Source of the DNA: Gnetum montanum
Lineage: Eukaryota > Streptophyta > Gnetopsida > Gnetales > Gnetaceae
Direction of reading: 5' to 3'
DNA length: 64,000 nucleotides
NCBI GenBank assembly: GCA_015680685.1
Contig: MNCI01014495.1
Coordinates: 519,279-583,278 of the forward strand
Within the stretch, counting starts at the first letter, position 1, and each line of letters starts with the position of its first letter. Of the stretch, positions 45,123-57,290 are shown in pieces. The notes under the pieces are model-generated. The model did no database searches. It was not told the origin of the DNA and saw only the letters and a program-made list of their open reading frames with translations. Both the position numbers and the translations under genes were made by a program.

Positions 45123-46345
45123 GATCATCACAGGATATACAACATGGCTATGTACAAGCATCTCCATTCATTGTTGGTCCTCATTGGGCCACATGGTGAT
45201 CTCACGCAATGCATTGATCCTCAATGCCTAGACCTTGAGTCCATACCCTACAACAAATACATAACATCCATAGAGGCATCACTAGAATTGTCAGATCATC
45301 TAGTTAGGGCTCTAGATCTAGAAAAAGGTGACACCACTAAGGATCCCTTGTTGTAGCAACATCTAGTGGCAGGACAAAGACATTGAAACTTAGTTCTTTG
45401 TTAGAGCCTCAATATGCCTAAAACATTGCAAAGGTTCTTAATGAAAACATTAAGGCACTCGCATGGTCTTATGAAGACATGCCAAGCTTAAATCCTCATG
45501 TAGTGCAACGCAACATAATCTTTGATCCCAACATGAAACCAGTCAAACAAAAATCCTGCAAGGTTAGGCTTAAGGTGGCATCGGCAATCCATGATGAAAG
45601 CACTAAGCTCTACAAAGCTAGTTTCATCTGAGTAGTTGACGATGTAGACTAGGTTTCCAACATCATTGTTGTCCCTAAGAAAAATGGAAGTATATGCATT
45701 TGCATAGACTTTTGGGACCTTAACAAGGCCATCATTAAAGATGATTTCCCATTGCCTAGTATTGACCAATTGGTTGATACCACGGTTGGTCATGCCTTAT
45801 TGTCCTTCATGGATAGGTTCTTGGGTTATAACCAAATTCAGGTCAACCTAGAACACCAACTTAGTACTACCTTCATGACCCCTTGGGGTACCTTTTGCTA
45901 CACCATGATGCCCTTTGGACTTAAGAACGTGGGAGCAACTCATCAATGAGCTATGATGTACATCTTTAACAATTACTTATTAGGTCTACTCAACGATTAC
46001 ATTAACAACATAGCAGTTAAGTCCAAAGAATCATACAACCATGTAGATGACTTAGACCTTGTGCTCAAACATTGTCTGAAGCATGAACTTAGGTTAAATC
46101 CTAAGAAATGTGTCTTTAGCATCAAGATGGGCTGCATTCTAGGTTTCATAGTATCCAAAGTAGGCATATGCATAGACCCTAATAAGGTTAAGGTCATTAT
46201 CAACTTAGCACCACCAGCCAACCTTAAGGAGCTATGAGGGTTACAAGGTAGATTGCAATTCATACAATAGTTTATCACATGATTGATCGACAAGTTGTAG
46301 CCAATGCAATGCTTACTCAAAAAGGGAGTCCACTTTAAGTAGATA
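45123..46345 (+). pseudogene. pol: Element D pol: linker and reverse transcriptase
   Basis: Aligns along its length with A: VLIGPHGDL, RALDLEKGDTTKD, DFPLPSIDQLVDTTVGHALL, CYTMMPFGLKNVGATHQ, LNPKKCVFSIKMGCILGF. The active site, YVDD in A, is YINN (45998-46009), so the enzyme is dead. Stops replace Trp, Arg and Gln (for example 45357, 45630, 45651, 45947). Confidence 0.85.
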
Positions 46346-47560
46346 GCTTAGTGCCAAGCTACATTTGACAACCTTAAATAGAAGTTGGCTTAACTTCCAA
46401 TGGTCTACCCTCCACAAGGAAATAAACCATTCTACATCTACCTTGCTACCTCTAACATGTGCATCGCTTTTACTTTCCAAAAAGTGAGACAATGGTACTG
46501 AGGTCCTGATATACTACCTAAGCCATGCATTAGTTGCCTACAAAGTGACGTACAACTATGTGGAAAAGAATTGCCTCACCTTAGTCTTTTCACTTAAGAA
46601 GTGAAGGCATTATCTTTTCCATAGCCAAGTAAACATCACTTGCAAGAGCAATGTAATCCAGGCTATTACAACGAATATCTACGAGAGCAATCGCATTGCA
46701 TGTTGGAAAGTAATAACTACAAATTTTGACCTGCATTACATTGTGCAAGCATCAACCAAAGGTTAAGCAATAGCTGCACAACTTACGACTTCCCCAATCA
46801 ACAACCAAGCAACAATAGATTCGAAATTTTCAGATAAGCATGTTACTAGCATAAGCCAAGTGCCTAATAACTTCAAGGCACTCTTATACTTTGATGATGC
46901 TTCAACCTCCCAAGGAGGTAATGTCACTATCGTAATCAAATTTCCCTCTTGGGAGATTTGACCCTTCACATGTTGCTTCGCATTTCCATGCACTAACAAT
47001 GTGGCAGAGTATGAAGGTCTCCTCTAGGATACCTTAGCAGCTTATGACCTAGGAATACATAACCTAGTGATCCAAGGTGACTCACAACTAGTCGTCAACT
47101 AAGTCATAGAGGTTTACACTTGCAAGGCCCAACACTTGAAGCCTTATTATGACTTGATAAAGCACCTGCTCAAGCAATTTGCAACTACCAATGTCCAGCA
47201 TATCCCCTGCAACGAAAATGTCATTGCCAATGCATTAGCTACATTAACCTTAAGCATTGCACTTGAAATGTTTCACACATTTCCCATTGTGGTGGCAATT
47301 TGCACTGTACCTATCATGCAAACAACTAACATTGCATCCATCACCATAGTAAGCATGACCCATGTAGTAGAGTGGTACAATGACATCAAGTCATACCTTC
47401 TATACGGTGAACCTCCATAGCATCTAACCATTGCCCAAAAGGATGCAATGCAAAATTGATTGCAGTAGTACATCATCATGGCTAATAACACTTTGTGCCA
47501 CAGATCCTGCAATGGCATACTATTAACATGCATTAGCAATAGCGAAGCATAGATGATCAT
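46346..47560 (+). pseudogene. pol: Element D pol: RNase H and second RNase H
   Basis: FYIYLATSNMCIAF matches the first RNase H; later LYFDDAS-like, NNVAEYEGLL, QGDSQLVVN and ENVIANALATL match the second, with the last Asp replaced by Asn. Frames shift several times. Still enough to classify as Tat lineage. Confidence 0.75.
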
Positions 47561-48575
47561 TGAATAGGTCCATGAGGGACTCTGTGGAGGCCACATAGCA
47601 CCTAGGGTAATGGTAGCAAAGATCAAATTATTAGGCTACTATTGGCCTTGACACATGTCAAAGGCATGGTAACTTAATGCACGTGCCACCCACTAAACTG
47701 CATACAACTTAGATCACATGGCCATTCCAATGTTGGGGGTTGGACATCATAGGACCAATAATGTTTACGTCCTTTGGAAGGCATACCTTCATCATAACCA
47801 CCAATGAGTATTTTATGAAGTGGGTTGAGGCTATTTCTCTTAGGAAGACCACATCACAATAGGTTTGCAAATTCATACTAGATAACATAGTGTCCTATTT
47901 TGGTTTACCCATGATCATTGTCATAGACAATGGGCCATAGTTTAGTAGTGAAGAGACTAATGCCTTTTGTGAGCATCTTGGAATCAAACATTACTTCTCA
48001 TCGCCCTACTACCTACAAGAGAATGGTCAAGCAGAGGCCACAAATAAAGTCATCATCAGTCTTTTAAAGAAAATGCTTCATAGCAACAAATGATGATGGC
48101 ATGAGCAACTAATCTATGCACTCTGGGCCTACTACATGACACGAAGAATTACAATAGGTAAGACGTCATATAGTTTGGTTTATGGGTTTGAAGCCATCTT
48201 TCCTCTTGAATTGTAAGTCCTATCACTCTATGTAACCCTCTCAATCTTCATTGACAAGGCTCAAAATGACAAGTTGAGAATCATTAACTTTAATTGATAA
48301 AGGAGGAGCGCATGTAAACTCTTGGTCAAATCGAGTGGTACTAGCAAACATAACAACAAAAGGACCATCATAATTAGCATCAATACCCAATCAAGGAGGG
48401 GGATGTGGTCCTCAAGGCCATTCGCAAACCTGTGAACAAATTCTCATCCAAGTGGGAAGGGCCTTTCTTGGTTGTCAGGGCTTATGGCAATGAAGCATTC
48501 AAGCTTGCTAACCATGATGGCAATGAATTTACTAATCCAGTGAACCACTTGTACCTGAAGTTGTACTACACCTAG
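47561..48575 (+). pseudogene. pol: Element D pol: integrase
   Basis: VHEGLCGGHIAPR begins the HHCC finger, but the CxxC part is deleted near 47665. The core keeps WGLDIIGPI, VIDNGP and GQAEATNK (D, D, E). The C-terminal domain ends NPVNHLYLKLYYT. Several stops. Confidence 0.82.
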
Positions 48576-48604
48576 TACATAGTGCCTCACCAACAACAAA
48601 GCAA

Positions 48605-49245
48605 GGTAAGTAAGAGTCTGCTATGATTATAAATTGACATAACATGTCTACTATGATGCTAAACTAGCACAACGAGTCTGCTATGAATATAAATTGGTAT
48701 AGATGATTCTGCTACAACTATAAAATGGCACAACACATTTGCTATGATGCTAAACTAGCACAACAAGTCTGCTATGACTATAAACTAGCATAAATGAGTC
48801 CTCTATGAATATAAACTGGCACAAATTTTCCTTAGGCCACAACACTAAAATCACCACCCACAAATGAGTCCACTATGACTATAAACTAGCATAGATTGTC
48901 CTTGGTCCATAATGCTAAAATTAGCACCCACAGCATAGTTCTCTACAACTATAAACTGACACAGACCATCCTTGGGCCATGATGCTAAAACTGGCACCCA
49001 TAGCATTCATCCACCACGATGCTTAAACTAGCATAGCTCATCCTTGCATCATGATGTTGAACTAGCACAACATCCACTGTCCACTACAAAGTTAAAGTAG
49101 CACCCAATAGTATGCTAGGACTAGAAACTAGCACATCATAGTCTATTGGGACCCTAAACTAGGTTCATGGTCTATTAGGACCCTAAACTAGCACAACATA
49201 TGGTTTACTAAGACCTTAAATTGGGTTTGTAGTTCAACACATATA
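48605..49245 (+). repeat. Motif array after integrase (D)
   Basis: Fifteen or more units like tctgctatgatgcTAAACTAGCAcaa spaced 30-40 bases; they are the best-preserved array of the four. Same location as 11325-11725 in A. Confidence 0.8.
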
Positions 49246-50720
49246 CTTCTATGAATAAGCAAGTGCGAATACTTCTAATCCTTTGTCATATGTCCACACC
49301 TCATGGGTAGGGCAAGGTGGGACGTTGCAGTTCCAAAATAGAGTTCACGTCATCAAGAGAGGCCTCTGGGACATTTGCAACCTTACCTCCCTTAACATCT
49401 TGCTGATCCTTTGAAAATGCATTTAGGCATTTTGCTGAACTTTTAGAGCTCCTACCATGATTGCTAGTAATATTAGCCCCAAGCTACATCGATAGCATTG
49501 TTAGCCTTAGGTATATCATTATTGCTTGGAGCTCTCATGGTCAGCATAACCCTTTGGAGTAGTGGCAGCATTAGGGCCCTGGCCATCTTGCCTATCCTAT
49601 TAGGCTCTTGCCATTGATTGAGTACTTACCTCTAGCGTGGTTGCTAGGGCTTTTGTAGTTCTCTCCCTCTAGCACTTGCATTGGATTTCCTACACTAGCA
49701 CTACAAGGTCTTTCAACTGGTCTAGCACTCACAGCACTTGCAGCATCCTCACAACTAGTAGTTTACTCTCATCTCATGTTGTGTGGTTGTTTTGCTTTCT
49801 TTCTTTACGTTATGTTTACAAGACGAAGCCTCGGAGGTGGTCATGTAGGGACACATCTCATTGTGATGGCAAGACGTCACATTGCTTCAATGTACATGAT
49901 CAGGCTAGCTGAATTGCTCAAGAGTGCACATCCCTATTACCCCACTTTAGCCTACTCACATTTACCCCTCTTAACTTGCATTTGCTTGCTTTCATCTACA
50001 TCACCAAGCTTGCAACCCCTCTGATGCACATGGCATCCTCTTTGTGTCAATAGCAAAGCCTTTGTGGGCAAGTCAAAGCCTACGTAGATGTAACACAAGT
50101 CATCCTGGGGAGGAAACAATTATCTTACAAATGCAACATAGTTACACTAAAGCAAATCCCATTAGGTGGCATGTAGCCCACCTAACAAAAAGCATCTTAT
50201 AGCTAGCATTTTGCAATATGAAAAACTCAAAGTAGGTTCATAGTTAAAAAAAAAAAGCAAAGCAAAAGAATGGGGCAAAACACATCCCCAAATAAAACTA
50301 GCATAACTGCAATTTCACAACTAATCCAACCATAAATCTACATCACCCTTCTCACAAGCACTTCAACAATAGGTCATAATTTTAGGGGCAAACCGTTCTA
50401 ATTCCATGGATGCTGACTCTGTCACAAGAACTCCGATGAGAGGTTACTATTTTGGCAACAAGCTGCCTTGGTGCCATGAACCCTATCAATTGTGCTAACT
50501 CTGCATCTTACAATGGCATGTATTATTTGCATCTCATTTCCTTGTAACCTCTTAGCATACTTCCTACATCCTTTATCCCCAGCATGCCATTATACCTAAC
50601 ACTCTTGAGCATGGTGAAGCAACATCTAATGGAGTATTGATGAGTGATGTTAGTGTGGGGCTTGCTGTGGTGTTTTCATTCTTTGTTGACATCTCTCAAG
50701 CTACTCCTCCAAATGTCAAC
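49246..50720 (+). other. Element D 3' untranslated region
   Basis: Only short chance frames. Ends with caaatgtcaac before the polypurine tract, as in A. Confidence 0.5.
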
Positions 50721-50732
50721 AAAGAGGGGCCA
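50721..50732 (+). promoter_or_regulatory. Polypurine tract of element D
   Basis: AAAGAGGGGCCA, identical to that of A. Confidence 0.85.
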
Positions 50733-50733
50733 A

Positions 50734-52414
50734 TGAAACACCACCAAATTTGGGCTCCCAGATCTCAACTAAAAATTTGGCTATGTCAAAACTTGGCAAA
50801 TTTTTTCTAAGTATTGAGACTACACCCCCACTACTAGGACTATGCTTTAGAGTGTAGTTAGCGTAGTTGACACAAATATTCCATATTTAAAAAAAATTTC
50901 TAAGTGTCAACAATAGTCATAAAATTTTCTAAGTGTTCTAACTACACTCACCCTATTGGGACTATGCTCTAAAGTGTAGTCAGCCTTGGAATGACCAATT
51001 TTGCAATTTTTTTATGTGTCAAGCCAAAGGTTTTTGAGCATGTATGGGATAGGTAAAACAGCTTGGTAGATTTTCTAACTCCTAAGCTTATGCTTCCTAC
51101 TACACTTTAGAGCATAGTTAGCATAGTATGCATGGGCACATCATCTCTACCATTTTTTTCAAGTTTCAGGGCTATGCTCACACCTCTAGGACTAGACTCT
51201 AGAGCATAGCTAGTGTAGCCTTCACAGAGCATCATTTTTTGGCAACATCTACTTAACTCCTAGAGCTACGCTCTAGAGCATAGTCAGCATAGTCTGTGAA
51301 ACTACCTCCAGAAGCCTCTAGAACTCAACACTAGCTTGCATGTTAGCTCTAACATTCCTTCAACAAGTAAGATTATCAAGTTTTATTTCTTTTCCACAAT
51401 CCATTTGACCCAAAATTATACCTATGCTCAACACCACTTAAGAAGGCAGATAGCATAGTCCTAGAGTGTAGTCTCCAAATTACACTATTTTGCACTATTT
51501 TTAGGTATTTTGTGGTCTATTTGACATTCACATTTGCAATCTTGATAATGTAGTCATTGTCTAGCAACTTTACAGGGTCCATTGGAGCACATCAACAAAA
51601 CACCATTTTGCTTCAGTGGGAGTGTAGTTAGGGTTAGCATAGTCCCAGCTACCCCTCTACCATGTGGTGCCCGATTGGCAATTCACGCTAACCCTAGACC
51701 TATAAATACTCATGCGCTTCATGTTTTAGGGGTTGGCATTTTCATTTAGCAATTGGCATTTTTGGCAGAAGCACCCTTGCACCTAAGCACACTTAACACC
51801 TTGACAAACTTTGAAACACCATTCGACATCGTTGCACACCACCATGGCACCATTGTACACTACCCAGCACATCGCCAGCCATTACAACTTGTAGGACACT
51901 ACAACAGCCAACCTGGTAGGCTTAGACTCCATAGCAGATGTTAGTTCTTCATAGCCAGACACCTTGAGACTATGGCTATGCTCACCTACTATGCCTATTG
52001 TACACTGTGTACCCCCTAAACTTTTCTTTGTAATTGACTATGCTATCCACCCCTATTTGGGATGGCACCAATTTCTCTTTCACCTACCTCTTGCACATTT
52101 TTAGCATTTTCTCTTGCATTTTAGCAATTCATTTGCATTTTTTACTATTTAAGTACATATTCGTGCATTCCCACCCTCATCTTTGTGCCCGAAACACCTG
52201 CTACACTCATACCCATGGACATCGTGAAATAGTGTATCAAGCTCATAATACTCATTTCATCATAAGACTTGTAAGTCCTAATTCAATTAACAAGACTTTC
52301 CTAGCCACCCTGCCTCTATTCTCAGCAGGCCCTCATGTGAAAGTAAGGTCAAAACTATGTGACCACAAACCTCCTATTGTCTCATTCCATCCTTCAACAT
52401 TTTTAGTCACTACA
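50734..52414 (+). repeat. Element D 3' LTR
   Basis: Starts TGAAACACCACC, ends gtcactaca, TATA 51701-51708. It differs from the 5' LTR at many sites, visibly more than the A pair. Confidence 0.88.
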
Positions 52415-53480
52415 ACCCTAGCCATGGTTATTCTTAGAGGGAACAACTTCACCACATCATAGATGTGCTCAAAGTAAAGATTAGAAGAACTCTTGGGGTG
52501 TACACCCAAGGAAGATTGTTTGAACTGAGAGCTCATTAGATCCAAAGGTTAATAGAGTAGGTAGAAAAAGAAGAAGGTGAGTTGCAAAAAAGGGAAAGTG
52601 CAAAAGAGTATAATCAAGATCTTTCCATTAGAAAATAGAAGGTTCGATTTTGTGATGAGGAGGAGTCACCACTCAATGAAGTGGTGAACAAGAAAACCTT
52701 GCCCATCCAAAAATTTGTTTATGATATTTCAGCAAAGGTTGATAAATTATGGGACTCTTCGGATGAAAAATTCCAAACTGCCATGAATATTACTAAAGAA
52801 TCTAAAGAGAAAAATAGTGATTGTAACCGCAAGAGGCAAAAAGAAGCTGAATGTGCCTACCAAAGAGGTAAGGGCAAAGTTGTTGCCATAGAGGAAGTTG
52901 TGAAGACTAACTTTGGTGATGAAATTGGTTGTGAAATCTGTCAATACAAACATCCAAAGGGATGTTGCACTATGGTGTCACACTTACTAGAGTCTTGGAT
53001 GTATACATTGAATCCTCAACTAGCATGTAGGCAAGCACCTAGGTGATTATCTTATCCTCAAGGCAATCTAGGGTAGTTCCACTAGCAATAACAAGATTAC
53101 TACCCAAGTGAAGCTCCACCACAATCATATGAGCAATACCAACAATGGCATCAACCACAATCATGGGGAATGCCACCACCAAAGCTGCAATACCCTTATA
53201 GGCAACCAGATCTATATGGGTACTACATTCAGCAACCCATTTCTCCAGGAAGTTTTGAAAGTCATGCCTCATTTTAGCATCATTATTACCCTCCAAAGTA
53301 CCACTAAACACATTCACCATCTACTCAAGAAGAAGACCCATATCCATACCACCCTCTACATCCATTTGCACACACATCTCCATCCTCAATCCAGTCACCT
53401 CCTACTTCATCCATACAAGATGAGATTCCTCCACAATCACAATAACAAAATGCTACGAGGGTTGTACATTCATAACTAGC
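52415..53480 (+). pseudogene. gag: Element C gag, second part
   Basis: Resumes with QLHHIIDVL... in line with B gag, then KEEGELQKRES, EEESPLNEVVNKKTLPIQ, YQRGKGKVVAIEEVV, GCEICQYKHPKGCC and a Pro/Tyr/Gln-rich tail (PQSWGMPPPKL, YYIQQPISPGSFESH). Stops interrupt it near 52540-52640 and after 53043. Confidence 0.72.
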
Positions 53481-53739
53481 TTTCCAACTAATTAGTTTGG
53501 ATAATTGATCTAGGAAAAGATCCTTATTCTAACCCAAAAATCCTCTCCAACCCTCACAACCTAGTATGGTTGATCGTCCTGCATCCCCAGTATCCTCATG
53601 CTCTGCATCAAATACCTTTGAGTGCCCTTCAAACCAAATGCTACCTCAAATCTACACTGTAATGCTAACTCATGTTGTTTCTAATTGGATCAAGGTTGGT
53701 AACCTTCCTACAAAAAAAATATGATTGAGTAAGTCCACT

Positions 53740-54170
53740 TATTTACCTACAGATTTCTAGACATGAACCATGCAAGGCTCTTCTTAATTCTGGTTCCAAT
53801 GTTAATCTCATCTCCCATGACATGTATAAGGCCTGAAAGTTACCACCTCTCAAGAAGAGCAACATCCATCTAGAATTGGTAGATCAATCAATCATTATTC
53901 ATTTGGGATTAGTGGAGGACATTATGGCCATAGTAAGTGGATGGTCCTATCCTACTAATTTTCTAATGATTAGGGTTGAAAACTACAAAGGTGCCTTTCC
54001 CATCATTATCGAAAGGGCTTGGTTAAGCAATGTCAACGCATGTATGGGCATAAGGGACCTTTCCTTGGAAATCTCCAAGGAAAATGAATTTGTAAAGTTA
54101 AAGAAAAAGCATATTCCATGCATCATGTATAATGATAACAGGTGCAACTATATGCAAAAGATTTGATCCA
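53740..54170 (+). pseudogene. Element C protease
   Basis: ALLNSGSNVNLIS (about 53780) replaces the catalytic Asp of DSG by Asn. GLVEDIMAIVSGWSYP and FPIIIERAWL follow, aligned with B. Confidence 0.72.
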
Positions 54171-54559
54171 TCAAAAGTACATACATCAAAGCATGCAATT
54201 AGTGTGCATAAGAAATAGATATTCAAAGGTGTCTATATGTAGCAGCCACAAAATAGGAGGGCATCCAATGGCTAATAGCTAACTCAAATAGCAACACATT
54301 ATGCATGGAACCAACTAAGATCCTAACATGTGCTTATGTTAAAAGCATGGATGAACTTAAGCAAGTTCATCATCAACTCTAATGATGAAGATGATGATAC
54401 CTATTAGGGAGAGTTGGAAATTCTTGATAACTTCAAGTAGGAGCCCCTAGAATTGAAAACTCTACTGGCCAACATGAAATATGCATTTTTAAATAATGGT
54501 AAATTGGTCATAATTAATATCAAACTTGCTCTTGAACAAAAATAAAATATATTAAAGGT

Positions 54560-55440
54560 GGTTAACAAATGGCCAACAGCCTTTGCTTGGTCATATCTCG
54601 AGCTAATAGGAATTGATCTATGGATATGCCAAAATTACATCTACACTAACCCAACCATGAAGCCAAGAAGGTAGCCACAAATGTGGCTAAACCCAAAATT
54701 AAAGTAGATCATCAAGGAGAAAATAGATCAACTCTTCAAAGCAGGGTTCATCTATCTTATCACGGATAATGAGTAGGTTAGCCCACCCATAATTGTGTCA
54801 AAGAAAGATGGCAAGTGGTGAGTCTATATTGACTTCAAGCTATTGAAGATGACAACATTTAAACATCATTTTCCATTGTCATTTGTGGATCAAATGTTGG
54901 AAACCATATTTGGGCATTGTTATTATAGCTTCTTGGATGGTTATAGTGGCTATAACCAAATCCAAATTGCACCAAAAGATCAGGCCAAGATAACATTCAT
55001 GAGTTCTTGGGGGACTTTTGCATATTGTAAAATGCCTTTTGGTATGTGTAATGCCCCTACAACATTTCAACGCTTGGTCCTAGTATTTTCCAATAGTAAA
55101 TCGATAGTGGTGTGGAAGTATTCATGGATGACTTCTCCACCTATGGAGCTATGATTAAGCAAACCTTGGACCGCCTTGAGCAAGTATTGAAAAAATGTGT
55201 GGAAACAAATATATGACCAATTGGAAAAAAAGTCACCTTATTGTCCAAGAAGTCATTATGTTGGAGCACCAAATTTCACAAGAAGGGATTGAGATAGATC
55301 CAAAAAAGATAAGGGTCATCCAAAGAATTACACATCAACCAAAGACAGTCAAAGATGTTAGATCATTCCTTAGACATACTAGCTACTACTAGCAATTCAT
55401 AGAGAATTTCTCTAAGATGGCAAAGTCATTGGTCAAGTTA
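54560..55440 (+). pseudogene. pol: Element C reverse transcriptase
   Basis: LFKAGFIYLI, HFPLSFVDQMLE, YSFLDGYSGYNQIQIAP, FAYCKMPFGMCNAPTTFQR and FMDDFSTYG (active site 55121-55132), the FMDD form usual in Athila. Frameshifts flank the active site; further stops. Confidence 0.82.
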
Positions 55441-55479
55441 ATGAAGAAAGATGCTCCATTCATCTATATCAAGGAATGT

Positions 55480-55920
55480 GCACATGCATTCCATCAGTTT
55501 AAGGAAAAACTTGTAGAAACTCCAATTTTAAGGGTAGCAAACTAGTTCAACCCATTTCACATAATGACAAACACATATAATTATGCTTTGGAAGCTATGC
55601 TTACATAGTTGGATGACTAAAAACATCCATATTACATCCACTATGCAAGTCAAAGCATTGTGGGTGCACAATTCAATTATACCACAACTGAAAAAGAACT
55701 AATGGCAATGGTGTATGCTCTCAACAAGTTCAGGTACTATGTGCTTAACTATAAAGTATTTGTAAACACAAACCATAGTGCCATCCACTTCTTGGTGAAC
55801 AAGCTGATGGTAAGACCTCGTATTATATGGTGGCTTATGATCTTGCAGGAATTCAAGTTCACGATGGTAGATCAAAAAGGGACCAAGAATGTGGTCACTA
55901 ACCATCTCTCTCGATTAAGA
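55480..55920 (+). pseudogene. pol: Element C RNase H
   Basis: FHIMTNTYNYALEAML (first Asp now Asn), NYTTTEKELMAMVYALNKFRYY and VFVNTNHSAIHFL. Only one RNase H, as expected outside the Tat lineage. Confidence 0.75.
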
Positions 55921-56159
55921 TGGAATAATAAAGAAGAGGAGAGCCCACTCTCTAATTTGTTTCCAAATGAACTCCTCTTTACAAGAAAAATATATTACCT
56001 AGTGCCCATAGAAAAAAATGATATGATGGCATCCTCACTTACCTTCTCACTCAAGAGATGTCACAAGATCTTGACCTTAAAAAGAAGCAACAATTTCTTC
56101 ATTGGTTTAAATACTTCATGGAAATCAATAGATACCTCTACAAGGTGTGTGCCAATGGC

Positions 56160-57290
56160 CTGATTTGTTGGTGTGTCTCTGATGAAGATCAATTGTGCAT
56201 TCTCTAGCATGCTCAGGAAGGGCCTTGTAGAGGCCACTATGCAAGGATACATACGGCTGTAACAATTATGATGCCAGGATACTATTGGCTTCCAATATTC
56301 AAGGATGCCCATTAATTTGTCTAATCTTGTGATGTTGTCAACAAGATGGTGGGATGATGACTCGAATGGAAGGTCCTCAAAAGTGGATTCAAGCATCGAA
56401 GCTGTTTAACATATGGGCCATTAACTTCATGGGTCCCATCACACCCATGTTTAATAGAAAGGCATATATCATCGTAGCAATCAACTACTACACAACTTGG
56501 ATAGAAGCAGTAACCATTACTAATTGTACATCATCCACTGCTACTAGATTTATATAACAACATGCTGTAAATAGGTTTGGGGTGCCACGTGCACTAATTT
56601 CTGAGAATGGAACTCATTTCACATGTGCCACTTTTAGAAATTTGATGTAATTCTTGGGGGTTGAACATAAATTAACAACACCCTATCATTCCCAAAATAA
56701 ATGATCAAGTAGAGGTAACTAATAGGGAGATCACAAAAATCCTAACCAGGACCATCAGCAAATATAGGAAAGATTGGAGTACAAAACTCAATGATGCCCT
56801 TTAGGCCTACTTTTCAACATGGAAACTTCCTATTGGCTATTCTCCCTACAATACAATGTATAGAAAACTTCCAATGCTCCTAATTCAATCTAAGCTCTGT
56901 ACACTCTCAACAGCTAGTGATCTAAATCTTAACCTAAGTCTAGCACATAAAGAAAGATAAATTAACCTGAATGTGTTAGTTGAAAATCAATTGGTGGCCC
57001 TATCTTTGAATGATGTGCACAATGCATTCAATAAGCAATGTCATGACCTGAGAATACGAAAGGTAAAACTTCAACTAGGAGATAAGGTTCTCTATTGGAA
57101 TCCCACACATGTACACTAGAAGATCAAATTCCAAACATTGTGGAAGGGACCTTATATAATTAATCAATCCTTTCCCTCTGGGGCCATGTTAATTTAAAAA
57201 CTTGAGAGCCCAAATAAAAAGTAGTTGGTCAACATCCAACAAGTGAAACCTTTCCTAGAACCAAGAAAAGCCAATGCAAATACAACCTTA
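56160..57290 (+). pseudogene. pol: Element C integrase
   Basis: AQEGPCRGHYA begins the finger. The core reads FNIWAINFMGPITPMFNRKAYIIVAINYYTTWIEA, split here as two motifs around 56404-56510, and the second catalytic Asp lies in ISENGTHF, now Glu-Asn. The C-terminal region is recognisable to LEPRKANAN. Many stops. Confidence 0.72.

Larger units (their letters stand above)
32787..52414 (+). mobile_element. Element D: 19.6-kb Tat/Ogre-like retrotransposon with antisense gene
   Basis: LTRs 32787-34468 and 50734-52414 (1682 and 1681 bases) share with element A the start TGAAACACC (TAAAACACC in the left copy), the end gtcactaca and the polypurine tract. Internally: PBS, gag, protease, motif array, antisense spliced gene (minus), motif array, sense 3' splice site, RT, RNase H, second RNase H, integrase, motif array, 3' UTR. 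It keeps the gag-protease half that A lost, so it shows the full layout. Size and the PR-RT gap fit Ogre-type elements. Stop codons and CpG loss show it is old. Confidence 0.9.
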
